Source of the DNA: Brachybacterium avium
GTDB lineage: Bacteria > Actinomycetota > Actinomycetes > Actinomycetales > Dermabacteraceae
Assembly: GCF_002216795.1 (NCBI RefSeq)
Contig: NZ_CP022316.1
Coordinates: forward strand, 2,509,205-2,573,204
Reading direction: 5' to 3'
Length of the DNA: 64,000 nucleotides
The notes beneath the pieces were generated by a model. The model did no database searches. It saw only the letters and a program-made list of their open reading frames with translations, and was not told the DNA's origin. How positions within the stretch are numbered: the first letter of the stretch is position 1; every line of letters begins with the position of its first letter. Made by a program: the position numbers and the translations under genes. Below are positions 20,230 through 28,846 of the stretch, piece by piece.

Positions 20230-22095
20230 TCAGGAGTCCCGGGTGAACGGGTTCCGCGGACCGCGGCGACGGCCGCTGCGGCCCCCGGGAGCGGATCCCT
20301 CGCCGTCGGCGGGGACGGTCGGGACCTCGCCCGTGAAGGTCGACAGGTGCTCCGAGACCTGCGCCTCGACCTGCTCGGCGACCCGGCCCTCGACCCGGTC
20401 GCTGACCTCGTCGGTGAGCTCATCGGAGTAGCGCTCCATGAACTCCCGCTGGCGCAGGCGCAGCTCGAGCCGCTCGATGACCGTGACCTCCTCGCCCAGC
20501 GAGCGCCACAGCGAGATGGCCATACCGATCATCACCACGGAGAACGGCAGTGCGGAGAGCAGGGCCAGTGCCTGCAGCCCCTCCATGCCAGAGGCCCCGT
20601 CGCCCGACAGCGAGCTGACCCAGATCAGGACCGCAGCGATGACGCCGGAGGTCGCAGCCCAGAAGATACGGGTGATCCGGGGCGGGTTCGGGTCGCCCTT
20701 GTGGGCGATCATGTCCATCACGAAGGCGCCCGAGTCGGCGCTGGTGATGAAGAAGATCGACACCAGGATGACGGCGACGCCGGACAGCACCGCCCCGGCG
20801 GGCAGCTGCGCGAAGGTGTCGAACAGCGCGGTGTTCGCATCGATCGCGCCGTCCGCATCGGTGAAGTCGATGCCCTCGATGACGGACTTGTACAGCGCGG
20901 TGCCGCCCATGACGGTGAACCACAGGAAGGTCAGCGCGGTCGGGACCAGCAGCACGCCGGTGATGAACTCGCGGACGGTGCGGCCCTTGGAGATGCGGGC
21001 GATGAAGACGCCGACGAAGGGCGACCAGGAGATCCACCAGCCCCAGTAGAAGGTGGTCCAGCCGCTGATCCAGGTGGCACCCTCCTCGCCGCGGAACGGC
21101 AGGGTCTGGAAGGCGAGCTGCAGGAAGTTCTGCAGGTAGAAGCCGATGTTCGAGACCACGTCACGCAGCAGGAACAGGGTCGGGCCGAGGATCAGCACGG
21201 TGATCAGCAGCAGTGCGGCCAGGCCCATGTTCAGGTTCGACAGGATCTTGATGCCCTTGTCGACGCCGCTCGCGGCCGACAGGGTGGCCAGGCCGGTCAC
21301 CACGAGGATGATGATGATCTGCACCGTGGTCGAGTTGGGCAGCACCCCGAGGTGGTCCAGTCCCGCGGCGATCTGGTTGACGCCGAAGCCGAGCGAGGTG
21401 GCGATGCCGAACAGGGTGCCCACCAGGGCGATGATGTCGATGACGTCACCGATCCAGGTGTCGGTGCGCTTGCCCAGGATCGGCTCGAGCGCCCAGCGGA
21501 TCGAGACCGGGCGGCCCTTGCGGTGCACGGCGTAGGCGACGGCGAGGCCGACGATCACGTAGATGCCCCAGGCGTGCAGGCCCCAGTGCAGGAAGGTCTG
21601 GCCCAGCGCGCGCTCGGCGCGGTCCGGGTCCGCGAGGCCCGCGGCGTTCGGCGGAGCCCCGGCCTCGCTGTAGAAGGTCAGCGGCTCTGCCGCGCCCCAG
21701 AAGACCAGACCGATGCCCATGCCGGCGGCGAAGAGCATCGCGAACCAGGAGAACATGCTGAACTCGGGCTTGTCGTCATCCTTGCCGAGCTTGATCTGGC
21801 CCATGCGGCTGGCCGCGATCACGATCGCGAAGAACACGAACGCGGTGACGATCAGGACGTAGTACCAGCCGATCGAGTTCACGACGGTGGAGTTCAGGGT
21901 CGAGATCGCGGAATTGAACGCGTCCGGCAGGAGCAGGGCGAACAGCACTGCGAGCAGGATGATCCCGGCGGAGATGAAGAAGACCGGCTTCGAGAGGGAG
22001 TATCCGGGGGTCGCCGGAGGCGTGGGGCTGCCGTCCGGCGTCGTCCCGAGGTCGGTCGAGGAGGAGGGTGGCGGCGAGGCCTTCGATGAGGTCAC
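20230..22095 (-). CDS. BCCT-family osmolyte transporter
   Basis: The 621-residue protein has twelve membrane segments. It shows the BCCT signature around the eighth segment (FYWGWWISWSPFVGVFIARI), the Gly-rich AAGMGIGLVFWGAAEPL of the substrate/sodium site, and TSADSGAFVMDM. These carriers bring in betaine, choline or carnitine with sodium or protons. The N-terminal tail (about 35 residues, Ser/Pro/Thr-rich) and the charged C-terminal tail after the last segment, containing a coiled coil and ending in an Arg-rich stretch, resemble the osmosensing tails of BetP. No choline oxidation genes are nearby, so uptake of a ready-made compatible solute is likely. The GTG at 22095 is the probable start. 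Confidence 0.92.
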   Translation of the reverse strand: MTSSKASPPPSSSTDLGTTPDGSPTPPATPGYSLSKPVFFISAGIILLAVLFALLLPDAFNSAISTLNSTVVNSIGWYYVLIVTAFVFFAIVIAASRMGQIKLGKDDDKPEFSMFSWFAMLFAAGMGIGLVFWGAAEPLTFYSEAGAPPNAAGLADPDRAERALGQTFLHWGLHAWGIYVIVGLAVAYAVHRKGRPVSIRWALEPILGKRTDTWIGDVIDIIALVGTLFGIATSLGFGVNQIAAGLDHLGVLPNSTTVQIIIILVVTGLATLSAASGVDKGIKILSNLNMGLAALLLITVLILGPTLFLLRDVVSNIGFYLQNFLQLAFQTLPFRGEEGATWISGWTTFYWGWWISWSPFVGVFIARISKGRTVREFITGVLLVPTALTFLWFTVMGGTALYKSVIEGIDFTDADGAIDANTALFDTFAQLPAGAVLSGVAVILVSIFFITSADSGAFVMDMIAHKGDPNPPRITRIFWAATSGVIAAVLIWVSSLSGDGASGMEGLQALALLSALPFSVVMIGMAISLWRSLGEEVTVIERLELRLRQREFMERYSDELTDEVSDRVEGRVAEQVEAQVSEHLSTFTGEVPTVPADGEGSAPGGRSGRRRGPRNPFTRDS

Positions 22096-22277
22096 GGATT
22101 CACTTTCGGCAGGGGATCGGGGCTAGGGGCCCTTCACCGTAACGTGCTCGGCACTATCACGGCAGTGGGGAGCGCCTGGGTGCGCGGTGGGAGCCCTCCC
22201 GGGTGCGACACCCCACAGCGGTGACGGCCCGGATGTGATCTCGTACGGATCTCGCCGCTCGGGCCGGCGCCGCGCCC

Positions 22278-23054
22278 TCAGCGGGTGCGGTCCTCGGCGA
22301 GCTGCTGGACGGCGCGGGCGGAGATCTCGGAGACCACGTCCAGCTCGAGGTGGAACTGCTGCCCGGCCGCCGGGCCGCACAGATCCGAGACCGCGCGCAG
22401 GGCGACGAAGGGGACCCCGAGGACCTCGGCGGAGCGGGCGCTGGCGGTGGTCTCCATGTCGGCGCTCAGCGCCGCGGGGAACCGTTCCCGCATCGGATCC
22501 GCGATCTCCGCGGTGACGAAGGCATCGCCGGAGAGCATCAGCCCGCGGCGCACGCCCCGGCCCTCACCCTGCCCGTCGGCCCGCAGCGCCGCCTGCTCGG
22601 CGATGTCCACCCGGGCCGGCACCGCCGCGAAGCGCACGGGCCCGCCGGGCACCTGGCCGGGGGCATAGCCGAAGGCGGTCGCGTCGGCGATCGAGTAGGT
22701 GAAGGTCTCGCCGACGATCAGCGTCCCCACCTCGACATCCGCCGCGAGACCGCCGCAGGAGCCGGCGGCGACGACCAGCCCGGGAGCCGTGGCGAGGATC
22801 CCCCAGGTCGCTGCCGCGGAGGCGGCGGCGATGCCGATCCCGGTGGTGACCACCACCGTGTCGGCTCCCGCGAGCCGGCCGCGGCGCGCGGTGACGCCCG
22901 TGGCGAAGGGCGTCGTCAGATCGCGGGCGCCCTCGAGCCGTGCGTGCAGGGGGGCCGCCTCTTCGGGCATCGCGACGAGGACCAGCAGGGGGCCGTCGAG
23001 GCCGGCGGCTGGGGCAGAGGACGTCGCGGCGGTGGAAGCGGTCGAGGCAGGCAT
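22278..23054 (-). CDS. mtnN: MTA/SAH nucleosidase-family protein
   Basis: The 258-residue enzyme belongs to the purine nucleoside phosphorylase-like nucleosidases that split methylthioadenosine and S-adenosylhomocysteine. Catalytic positions are visible: Glu in AMPEEAAPL, SGDAFVT, Glu in SADMETTASA (the ribose-binding MET) and the Asp in RAVSD. A roughly 20-residue Ala/Ser-rich tail precedes the domain. Futalosine hydrolases look similar, but no menaquinone genes are near. It is divergent from the next hydrolase. Confidence 0.85.
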   Translation of the reverse strand: MPASTASTAATSSAPAAGLDGPLLVLVAMPEEAAPLHARLEGARDLTTPFATGVTARRGRLAGADTVVVTTGIGIAAASAAATWGILATAPGLVVAAGSCGGLAADVEVGTLIVGETFTYSIADATAFGYAPGQVPGGPVRFAAVPARVDIAEQAALRADGQGEGRGVRRGLMLSGDAFVTAEIADPMRERFPAALSADMETTASARSAEVLGVPFVALRAVSDLCGPAAGQQFHLELDVVSEISARAVQQLAEDRTR

Positions 23055-23060
23055 GATCGA

Positions 23061-23066
23061 AGGTTA
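23061..23066 (-). promoter_or_regulatory. -10 box, leaderless start of the nucleosidase
   Basis: TAACCT on the minus strand ends six bases before the ATG at 23054. Confidence 0.6.
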
Positions 23067-23113
23067 CCGGGATCACGGGCCGAGCCCTGGGCGTCGCGCA
23101 CAGCGGGGTTCGT

Positions 23114-23119
23114 TAGGCT
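23114..23119 (+). promoter_or_regulatory. -10 box of the 300-aa hydrolase
   Basis: TAGGCT lies 52 bases before the ATG at 23172. This gene has a normal leader with AGGAGG at 23161-23166, unlike its divergent neighbour. Confidence 0.4.
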
Positions 23120-23171
23120 GGTCGCATCCGTCAGCGAGATGGCCCGCAGGGGTCGTGGACAGGAGGCAGTG

Positions 23172-24074
23172 ATGGGTCGGATCCGAGACGCCGTGGTGAC
23201 GGGGGCGCGCGCCGTGCGGCGCATCCCGATCCCTTCGACCCTGACCCATCAGGCACTGCGGGAGGCCCGCAGCCCGCTGCCCCCGGGGCACGTGCTGAAG
23301 GCCCACGCCATCGAGCACGAGATGATCGGCCGCACCCGCGCCGTCTGGCTCGACGGGCACCAGGCGAGCAACGGCCTCATCATCTATCTCCACGGCGGCG
23401 CCTACGTCTCCGGCCCGTTCTCCAGCGACTGGGCATGGCTGTCCCGCCAGGTCGACGCGCTGGGCTGCGCCGGGCTGATGCTCGACTACCGCAACGCCCC
23501 CGACCACCAGCACCCGGTGGGCCGGGACGACGTCGAGGCGGCACTCGCAGCGCTCGCGGCCGACGGCCGGCTCGACGGCCGGCCCTGGGTGCTGGCCGGC
23601 CAGCATTCCGGCGGCGGCCTGGCCTTCGTCATCGCTCGGAGGCTGCGCGAGCAGGGGGACATCCCCGCCCCGTCGGCGCTGATCGCCATGTCGCCCTGGC
23701 TCGACCTCGAGCTCTCCAACGCCGGGATCACGGAGACCGATCAGGTCGATCCGGTCCACGAGCGGCGCCTGCTGCGCGATGCGGCCCGTCGCTACGCCGG
23801 CCGCACCCCGCTGGACGACCCTGATCTCTCCCCGATCAACGCGAGCCTGGAAGGGCTGCCGCCCGTCCATCTCAGCGTGGGGATGCGGGACCTGTTCCTC
23901 TCAGAGGTGCGGGTGGCGAAGCTGCAGCTCGAGGAGAACGGTGCGGACCTGCACTACCGCGAGATCAGCGGCCGGCTCGGCCTGCAGCTGATCTCCCGCA
24001 AGGGCGAGGACATCGAGCGGCTCCACCGGGAGCAGGCGGAGCTGCTGGCCCGCGCGCTCGAGACGGACAGCTGA
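23172..24074 (+). CDS. Alpha/beta hydrolase (HSL-like), catalytic His not seen
   Basis: The 300-residue protein resembles hormone-sensitive-lipase-type esterases: oxyanion-hole motif YLHGGAYVSG, nucleophile in GQHSGGGLA (normally GDSAGG), SPWLDL and the acid in VGMRDLFLSE. The family normally ends with a catalytic His after a Gly (as in MPHGF); here the matching place reads ISGRLGLQLISRKG, with no His. The altered nucleophile elbow and missing His suggest a changed or lost activity, although the gene has a good ribosome-binding site and no frame damage. Its C-terminal helix is well preserved. Confidence 0.8.
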   Translation: MGRIRDAVVTGARAVRRIPIPSTLTHQALREARSPLPPGHVLKAHAIEHEMIGRTRAVWLDGHQASNGLIIYLHGGAYVSGPFSSDWAWLSRQVDALGCAGLMLDYRNAPDHQHPVGRDDVEAALAALAADGRLDGRPWVLAGQHSGGGLAFVIARRLREQGDIPAPSALIAMSPWLDLELSNAGITETDQVDPVHERRLLRDAARRYAGRTPLDDPDLSPINASLEGLPPVHLSVGMRDLFLSEVRVAKLQLEENGADLHYREISGRLGLQLISRKGEDIERLHREQAELLARALETDS

Positions 24075-24093
24075 GCATCAGCCGCAGCGCGGT

Positions 24094-24801
24094 TCAGGGC
24101 TCGACGATCACCAGGGCGGCGCCCGGGGCGCAGGCGCTCCAGCGACGTCGCGGCATCAGGCGGATCATCCCGGCGACGAGCAGGGCGTGCCCGACCGTGT
24201 AGGTGATCATCACCAGCTCGGTGCTGAAGGCGATCGAGGCACCCGGCAGGAACCAGTCCATCGCCAGCAGCGAGCTGGACAGCAGGAACAGCGTCCCGCC
24301 GGACCAGGTCAGCCCGTTCCCGCCGGCGGAGAGGAAGGCCATCACCGCCAGCGCCACCGCATAGGCGGCGACCACGGGCAACAGGGAGCCGGCGCCGTCC
24401 GCGCAGGCCACGAACAGCCCCACCACGACGGCGCCGTAGGGGATCGCCAGAGCGATGCGCATGCCATCGCGGGTGCGCAGCCACAGCGGTGCCAGCGCGG
24501 CCGCGTAGAAGATCAGCGCCCCCAGGAAACCGGCCGCGGTGACCAGCTGGGCGGACTGCGGCAGGAGCTGGCCGAGGGTGTCCCCGGCCCAGGCGCACAG
24601 CAGCCCCCCGATCAGCAGCGTGGTGGTGCGGGAGCGGTGCGGGGCGGCGGTCAGCAGCACCGCCAGCAGCAGGGGTGCGAACAGCGGCTGCGACAGGCGC
24701 CGGAGCATGTCGGCGTCCGTGAGCACGGCACCGATGTTCACCGCCGCCGCGAGCGCATACGCCGCCCAGAGCGCGAGATGGAGTGAACGAATCGGTGGCA
24801 C
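24094..24801 (-). CDS. YhhN-family (lysoplasmalogenase-like) membrane protein
   Basis: The 235-residue protein has about eight membrane segments and YhhN features: SQPLFAPLLLA in the second segment, the buried Asp of CAWAGDTLGQLL and the GFLGALIFYAAAL and YTVGHALLVAG segments. Mammalian members (TMEM86) hydrolyse the vinyl-ether bond of lysoplasmalogens; the role in aerobic actinobacteria is unknown. The start is GTG at 24801, six bases after a TACTCT box. Upstream there is a pair of 18-base repeats that may control it. Confidence 0.8.
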   Translation of the reverse strand: MPPIRSLHLALWAAYALAAAVNIGAVLTDADMLRRLSQPLFAPLLLAVLLTAAPHRSRTTTLLIGGLLCAWAGDTLGQLLPQSAQLVTAAGFLGALIFYAAALAPLWLRTRDGMRIALAIPYGAVVVGLFVACADGAGSLLPVVAAYAVALAVMAFLSAGGNGLTWSGGTLFLLSSSLLAMDWFLPGASIAFSTELVMITYTVGHALLVAGMIRLMPRRRWSACAPGAALVIVEP

Positions 24802-24807
24802 TGCTCA

Positions 24808-24813
24808 AGAGTA
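24808..24813 (-). promoter_or_regulatory. -10 box, leaderless GTG start of the YhhN gene
   Basis: TACTCT on the minus strand ends six bases before the GTG at 24801. Confidence 0.55.
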
Positions 24814-24856
24814 GGAAGCGCCTTCGACCCGGACCAGGTGGAGGACCGTCGATGAC

Positions 24857-24895
24857 GGGCACGTTTGGGTAACGCCAGGGCACGTTTCGGTCACG
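24857..24895. repeat. Two 18-base direct repeats with 21-base period
   Basis: Bases 24857-24874 and 24878-24895 match at 16 of 18 positions (shared core GGGCACGTTT, then GGT and ACG). The copies are spaced exactly 21 bases, two helical turns, and lie about 45-90 bases upstream of the YhhN start in the 156-base spacer behind argS. This is the layout of a tandem activator or repressor site. Confidence 0.6.
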
Positions 24896-24957
24896 GCCGC
24901 GGACATTGGTGCAGAACCGCTGGGCGAGGGCCCCTCAGGGATCACCCGCCCGCCGCC

Positions 24958-26733
24958 TCACATCTGCTGCGGCGCGTTCACGCCGAGGGCGTCGAGGCCC
25001 TCGACGAGGACCCGCTCGGTGAGCTCGGCGAGGGTGAGCCGTCCGGCCTGCACCTCCGTGTCGGCCTCCTTGAGGATGGGGGAGGCCTCGTAGAAGGAGG
25101 TGAAGGTCTGCGCGAGCGAGAACAGGTAGGCGCACAGCCGGTGCGGCTCGAACTCGGCGCCCGCGCTGACCAGCGTCGGCCCGAATTCCAGCAGTGCCAG
25201 CGCGAGCGCCCGCTCCGCATCGTCGTCCACCCGCGGCGCCGGCGCGGCGGTGATGCCCTGGGCCGAGGCCTTGCGGCTGATCGAGCGGATCCGCGCCACC
25301 GCGTACTGCAGGTACGGGGCGGTGTTGCCGGTCAGCGCCAGCATCCGGTCGAGGTCGAAGGTGTAGTCCGAGTCGTGGGCGGTGGAGAGGTCGGCGTACT
25401 TCACGCCGCCGATGCCGATGTCATGTGCGATCTGTTCCCGCTCGGCCTCCGGCAGGTCGGGACGCAGCTCGTCGATGACCGTGCGGGCCGTGCCCACGGC
25501 CTCCTCCAGCAGCGCCATCAGCCGCAGCGAGGAGCCGGAGCGGGTGCGCAGGATCTTGCCGTCGTCACCGAGCACCGATCCGATCTTCACATGCTCCGCC
25601 CGGACCTCCGCGGGCAGCCAGCCGGCCTCCCGGGCCGCGGTGAACACCATCTGGAAGTGCAGTCCCTGCGCGGAGCCGACCACGTAGCCGATCCGATCCG
25701 CGCCCAGGGTGCCCACCCGGTGCCGGATCGCGGCGAGGTCCGTGGTGGCATAGCCGTAGCCGCCGTCGGACTTGCGGATGATCAGCGGCAGCGGCTGCTC
25801 GTCCCGGCCGATGAAGCCCTCGGGGAACACGCACAGCGCCCCGTCGGAGATCCGCGCGATGCCGGCGGCTTCGAGATCGTCGCAGACCGCCTCGAGCAGG
25901 TCGTTGTAGGTGGACTCCCCGGCCAGGTGCTCATCGGTGAGGGTCACATCGAGCATGTCGTAGATGCGGTGGAAGTACTGCTTGGACAGCTCCACCAGAT
26001 TCGTCCAGATCCGCAGCGACTCGGCGTCGCCGGACTGCACCGTCGCCACCCGGCGCCGGGCACGGGAGGCGAAGTCCCCGCCCTCGAGATCGGAACCGGG
26101 CGCCCCCGCCTTCTCCGCAGCGTCGAACTTCGCCCGTGCGGACTGGTAGAAGGCGTTCGGGTCCGTGCGCACCAGGTCCGCCTCGGCGCTGTCCTCGCCC
26201 ACCTCCAGCAGGTGCTCGATGAGCATGCCGAAGGGGGTGCCCCAATCGCCGATGTGGTTCTGGCGGATCACGGTGTGGCCCAGCTTCTCCAGAGTGCGCA
26301 CGATGGAGTCGCCCACCACGGTGGTGCGCAGGTGGCCGACATGCATCTCCTTGGCGACGTTCGGCGCCGAGTAGTCGACCACCACGGTCTCGGACCGCTC
26401 GGGGGAGGGCACGCCCAGGGCGGCCGACGGCTCCACCAGCTCCGCGACCTGCGCCGCCACCCAATCGGTGCGCAGGCGGAGGTTCAGGAAGCCGGGACCG
26501 GCGATCTCCGGCTCTTCCGCGATGTCCTCGAGGTCGACGGCGGCGACGATCTCCGCGGCGATGTCACGGGGCTTGCGCCCCAGCCGCTTGGCCAGGCCCA
26601 TCGCGGCATTGCACTGGAAGTCCGCGAACTGCGAGGGGCGGATGATCGGGTCCGCCTCGGCGTACTCGGGTCCGAAGGCGGCGGCGAAAGCGGTCTGGAA
26701 GCGCTGGGTCAGCGCGATCTCGGGAGCAGGCAT
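24958..26733 (-). CDS. argS: Arginyl-tRNA synthetase
   Basis: The 591-residue enzyme charges tRNA-Arg. It has the N-terminal Add1-type domain, the class I signature HVGHLRTT in VDYSAPNVAKEMHVGHL, the GDWGTPFGMLIEH motif typical of ArgRS, GDDGKILRTRSG at the place of KMSKS (degenerate, as often in ArgRS), and the DALR anticodon-binding domain from about residue 460 with APYLQYAVARI. It starts six bases after a TACCCT box and is divergent from yccF. No lysA or other common argS neighbour is present. Confidence 0.97.
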   Translation of the reverse strand: MPAPEIALTQRFQTAFAAAFGPEYAEADPIIRPSQFADFQCNAAMGLAKRLGRKPRDIAAEIVAAVDLEDIAEEPEIAGPGFLNLRLRTDWVAAQVAELVEPSAALGVPSPERSETVVVDYSAPNVAKEMHVGHLRTTVVGDSIVRTLEKLGHTVIRQNHIGDWGTPFGMLIEHLLEVGEDSAEADLVRTDPNAFYQSARAKFDAAEKAGAPGSDLEGGDFASRARRRVATVQSGDAESLRIWTNLVELSKQYFHRIYDMLDVTLTDEHLAGESTYNDLLEAVCDDLEAAGIARISDGALCVFPEGFIGRDEQPLPLIIRKSDGGYGYATTDLAAIRHRVGTLGADRIGYVVGSAQGLHFQMVFTAAREAGWLPAEVRAEHVKIGSVLGDDGKILRTRSGSSLRLMALLEEAVGTARTVIDELRPDLPEAEREQIAHDIGIGGVKYADLSTAHDSDYTFDLDRMLALTGNTAPYLQYAVARIRSISRKASAQGITAAPAPRVDDDAERALALALLEFGPTLVSAGAEFEPHRLCAYLFSLAQTFTSFYEASPILKEADTEVQAGRLTLAELTERVLVEGLDALGVNAPQQM

Positions 26734-26739
26734 GGCCCC

Positions 26740-26745
26740 AGGGTA
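26740..26745 (-). promoter_or_regulatory. -10 box, leaderless start of argS
   Basis: TACCCT on the minus strand ends six bases before the ATG at 26733. Confidence 0.55.
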
Positions 26746-26874
26746 ATCGGCGAGCGCGCCCGGGATCCCGTCCGGGCCCGCTGCGGGGGAACGAGTGCGA
26801 CCGAGCGCACCCCGAGCGGGGGCGCCGGGGTCGTCCTCGGGGGCATCCCCCTCCCCAGCCGTCGCCGCGATGCC

Positions 26875-26880
26875 TAGGCT
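26875..26880 (+). promoter_or_regulatory. -10 box, leaderless start of the YccF gene
   Basis: TAGGCT ends six bases before the ATG at 26887. Confidence 0.6.
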
Positions 26881-26886
26881 GGAGCC

Positions 26887-27306
26887 ATGCGCTCCCTGCT
26901 CTCACTGGTCCTGAACATCATCTGGCTGCTCACCGCGGGCTGGGCCCTCTTCCTGGCCTACCTGCTCGCGGGCATCCTCGCCTGCATCCTCATCGTCACC
27001 CTCCCGTTCGGCATCGCCTCCTTCCGCATCGCCGGCTTCGTGATCTGGCCCTTCGGGCGCGAGGTCGTGGACACCGGCCGCGGCGGTGCGGGCAGCGCGC
27101 TGGGCAACGTGATCTGGTTCGTCATCGCCGGCTGGTGGCTGGCGCTGGGTCATGTCGGCACCGCCCTCGCCCAGGCCGTCACCATCATCGGCATCCCGCT
27201 GGCGTGGGCGAACCTCAAGCTCATCCCGGTGACCTGCTTCCCCTTCGGCAAGGAGGTCATGGATTCGGGCTCCGCCCGGGCCCGGATGCTCCCGACGGTC
27301 CGCTGA
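26887..27306 (+). CDS. YccF-domain inner membrane protein
   Basis: The 139-residue protein contains two copies of the YccF module: each has a NIIWLLTAGW or NVIWFVIAGWW helix, a PFGIASFRIA or PLAWANLKL loop and a PFGREVVDTG or PFGKEVMDSG end. It has four membrane segments. The function of YccF is not established. It is separated from the flavin reductase gene by three bases, so the two share an mRNA. Confidence 0.9.
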   Translation: MRSLLSLVLNIIWLLTAGWALFLAYLLAGILACILIVTLPFGIASFRIAGFVIWPFGREVVDTGRGGAGSALGNVIWFVIAGWWLALGHVGTALAQAVTIIGIPLAWANLKLIPVTCFPFGKEVMDSGSARARMLPTVR

Positions 27307-27309
27307 CCG

Positions 27310-27825
27310 GTGGCGCCGCTCGATCCGTCCGCCCCGCTCGATCCCGTCGACCAGGACGAGTACCGCCGCCTCAGCGACCTGCTCGCCGTCGGCGTGGCCG
27401 TCGCGAGCACCCGGCAGGGCGGTCACGACCTGGTCGTCACCGTCGATTCCTATCTCGACCTCTCCTACGACCCGCCCACCATGCTGATCGCGCTGTACGG
27501 GATGTCCCGTGCGGCGGAGGCGGTGGAGGAGGCCGGGCACTTCTGTCTCACCCTGCTCGCTGCCGAGCAGCAGGCCCTCGCCGATCGCTTCGGCACCCCG
27601 GGCGCCCCGCTGCAGGGCATGCTCAACGGCCTGGAGGTGTCCCGCACCCGGGACGGCGACGCGATCCTTCCCGACGGCCTCGCCCACTTCGCGATCCGGA
27701 TCGAGCAGGCCGTGGACGCCGCCACCCACCGGCTGCTCATCGGCCCGGTGGTGGAGATCGGGGAGGGACGGATCGGGGCGGAGCCCGCGCTGCGCTTCGC
27801 CGGGGAGAAGCGGACCCTGCGCTGA
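27310..27825 (+). CDS. Flavin reductase-like FMN-binding protein
   Basis: The 171-residue protein has the split-barrel fold of flavin reductases: AVASTRQGGHDLVVTVDSYLDLSYDPPTMLIALY with the FMN-contacting segment, ERFG-like DRFGTPG, and a C-terminal VVEIGEG strand. Such proteins reduce flavin with NAD(P)H for a partner monooxygenase or act alone as FMN oxidoreductases. No oxygenase is adjacent. The start is a GTG three bases after the yccF stop, without a strong ribosome-binding site, suggesting translational coupling. Confidence 0.8.
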   Translation: MAPLDPSAPLDPVDQDEYRRLSDLLAVGVAVASTRQGGHDLVVTVDSYLDLSYDPPTMLIALYGMSRAAEAVEEAGHFCLTLLAAEQQALADRFGTPGAPLQGMLNGLEVSRTRDGDAILPDGLAHFAIRIEQAVDAATHRLLIGPVVEIGEGRIGAEPALRFAGEKRTLR

Positions 27826-27847
27826 CCGGGGGCCCAGGAGCGGCGAC

Positions 27848-27853
27848 TATCCT
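27848..27853 (+). promoter_or_regulatory. -10 box pointing to an ATG at 27861
   Basis: TATCCT ends seven bases before the ATG at 27861, the leaderless layout used elsewhere here. It marks the start of the hydrolase/acyltransferase/DUF6320 operon. Confidence 0.55.
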
Positions 27854-27860
27854 CGGCACC

Positions 27861-28846
27861 ATGGATCTGCTCCGCACCGTCGTGGACCGGCAGCCGTGAA
27901 CCCGCTGCTGCGGCTGGCGCTGCGCCTGCTCTCCGCCGTGCGCGTCGACATGCGGGAGGACTACGCCCGGGTGCGGCGGATGCAGCGCCAGCTGGCCGCG
28001 CTGCCACCGGTCCGCTACCGGACGCCCACCTGGGACACCTTCTCCGACAGCGGGGACGGCAGGCGCGTCCCGGTGCGGGTGTTCACCCCGCGCGAGCAGC
28101 GGCGGGAGGAGCTGCTGCTGTTCTTCCACGGGGGCGGCTGGGTCACCGGTGACATCGAGAGCTACACCCCGGCCTGCGCCACGATGGCCGATCTCACCGG
28201 CTGCCGCGTCGCCTCCGTCGACTACCGCCTCGCCCCCGAGCACCCCTTCCCGGCCGGGCTCGAGGACTGCTACGGCACCGCGCGCCGGCTGCTGGAGGAT
28301 CCGCGTCGTGCCGGTCTGACGGATGCGGGCAAGATCGTGCTGGTGGGCGACTCGGCCGGCGGCAACCTGGCCGCGGTCGTCTCCCTGCTGCTGCGGGAGC
28401 AGGGCCACCGCCCGCCAGATCGGCAGATCCTGCTCTACCCCGTCACCCACTGGGACCACGACCCCGAGACCTCGCCCTTCGAGTCGGTGCGCCGCCACGG
28501 CGAGGACTATCGGCTGACCAGCACCGAGATGCGCGACTATCTCGACCTGTACGTGCCCGATCCGGCGCAGCGCCGCAGCCGGCTGGTCGCCCCGCTGATG
28601 GCCCCCGATCTCACCGGACAGCCCGAGACCCTGATGATCACCGCCGAGCTCGATCTGCTGTGCGATGAGGGAGAGGCCTACGCGCAGGCGCTCGCCGGGG
28701 CCGGCAACCGGGTGCAGCTGCACCGCGTGGAGAACGCACTGCACGGCTTCATCGCGCTGCCGCGCTTCGCCCGCCCGCTGAAGGACGCCTATGAGGTGAT
28801 CGACGAGTTCCTCGACGGCGCCCCGCCCCGGAGAGAGACACCGTGA
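27861..28846 (+). CDS. Alpha/beta hydrolase (HSL family), start region probably frameshifted
   Basis: The body is a complete 316-residue esterase-like hydrolase from the GTG at 27896: FFHGGGWVTG oxyanion loop, GDSAGGNLAAV nucleophile, Asp in TAELDLLCDEG and His in NALHGFIALP. The GTG has no ribosome-binding site. Instead a promoter box precedes an ATG at 27861 that reads MDLLRTVVDRQP and stops at 27899, overlapping the GTG. One added G near 27896 would join them as DRQPVNPLL and extend the protein by 12 residues. I take 27861 as the true start with a missing base; a 12-codon leader peptide is the alternative. It overlaps the acyltransferase gene by GTGA. Confidence 0.8.

Noticed and set aside
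17754-20423. An 889-codon minus-strand frame
   Set aside because: Only the part from 19079 downwards is real (start of the membrane hydrolase); the rest is opposite the 2-hydroxyacid dehydrogenase.
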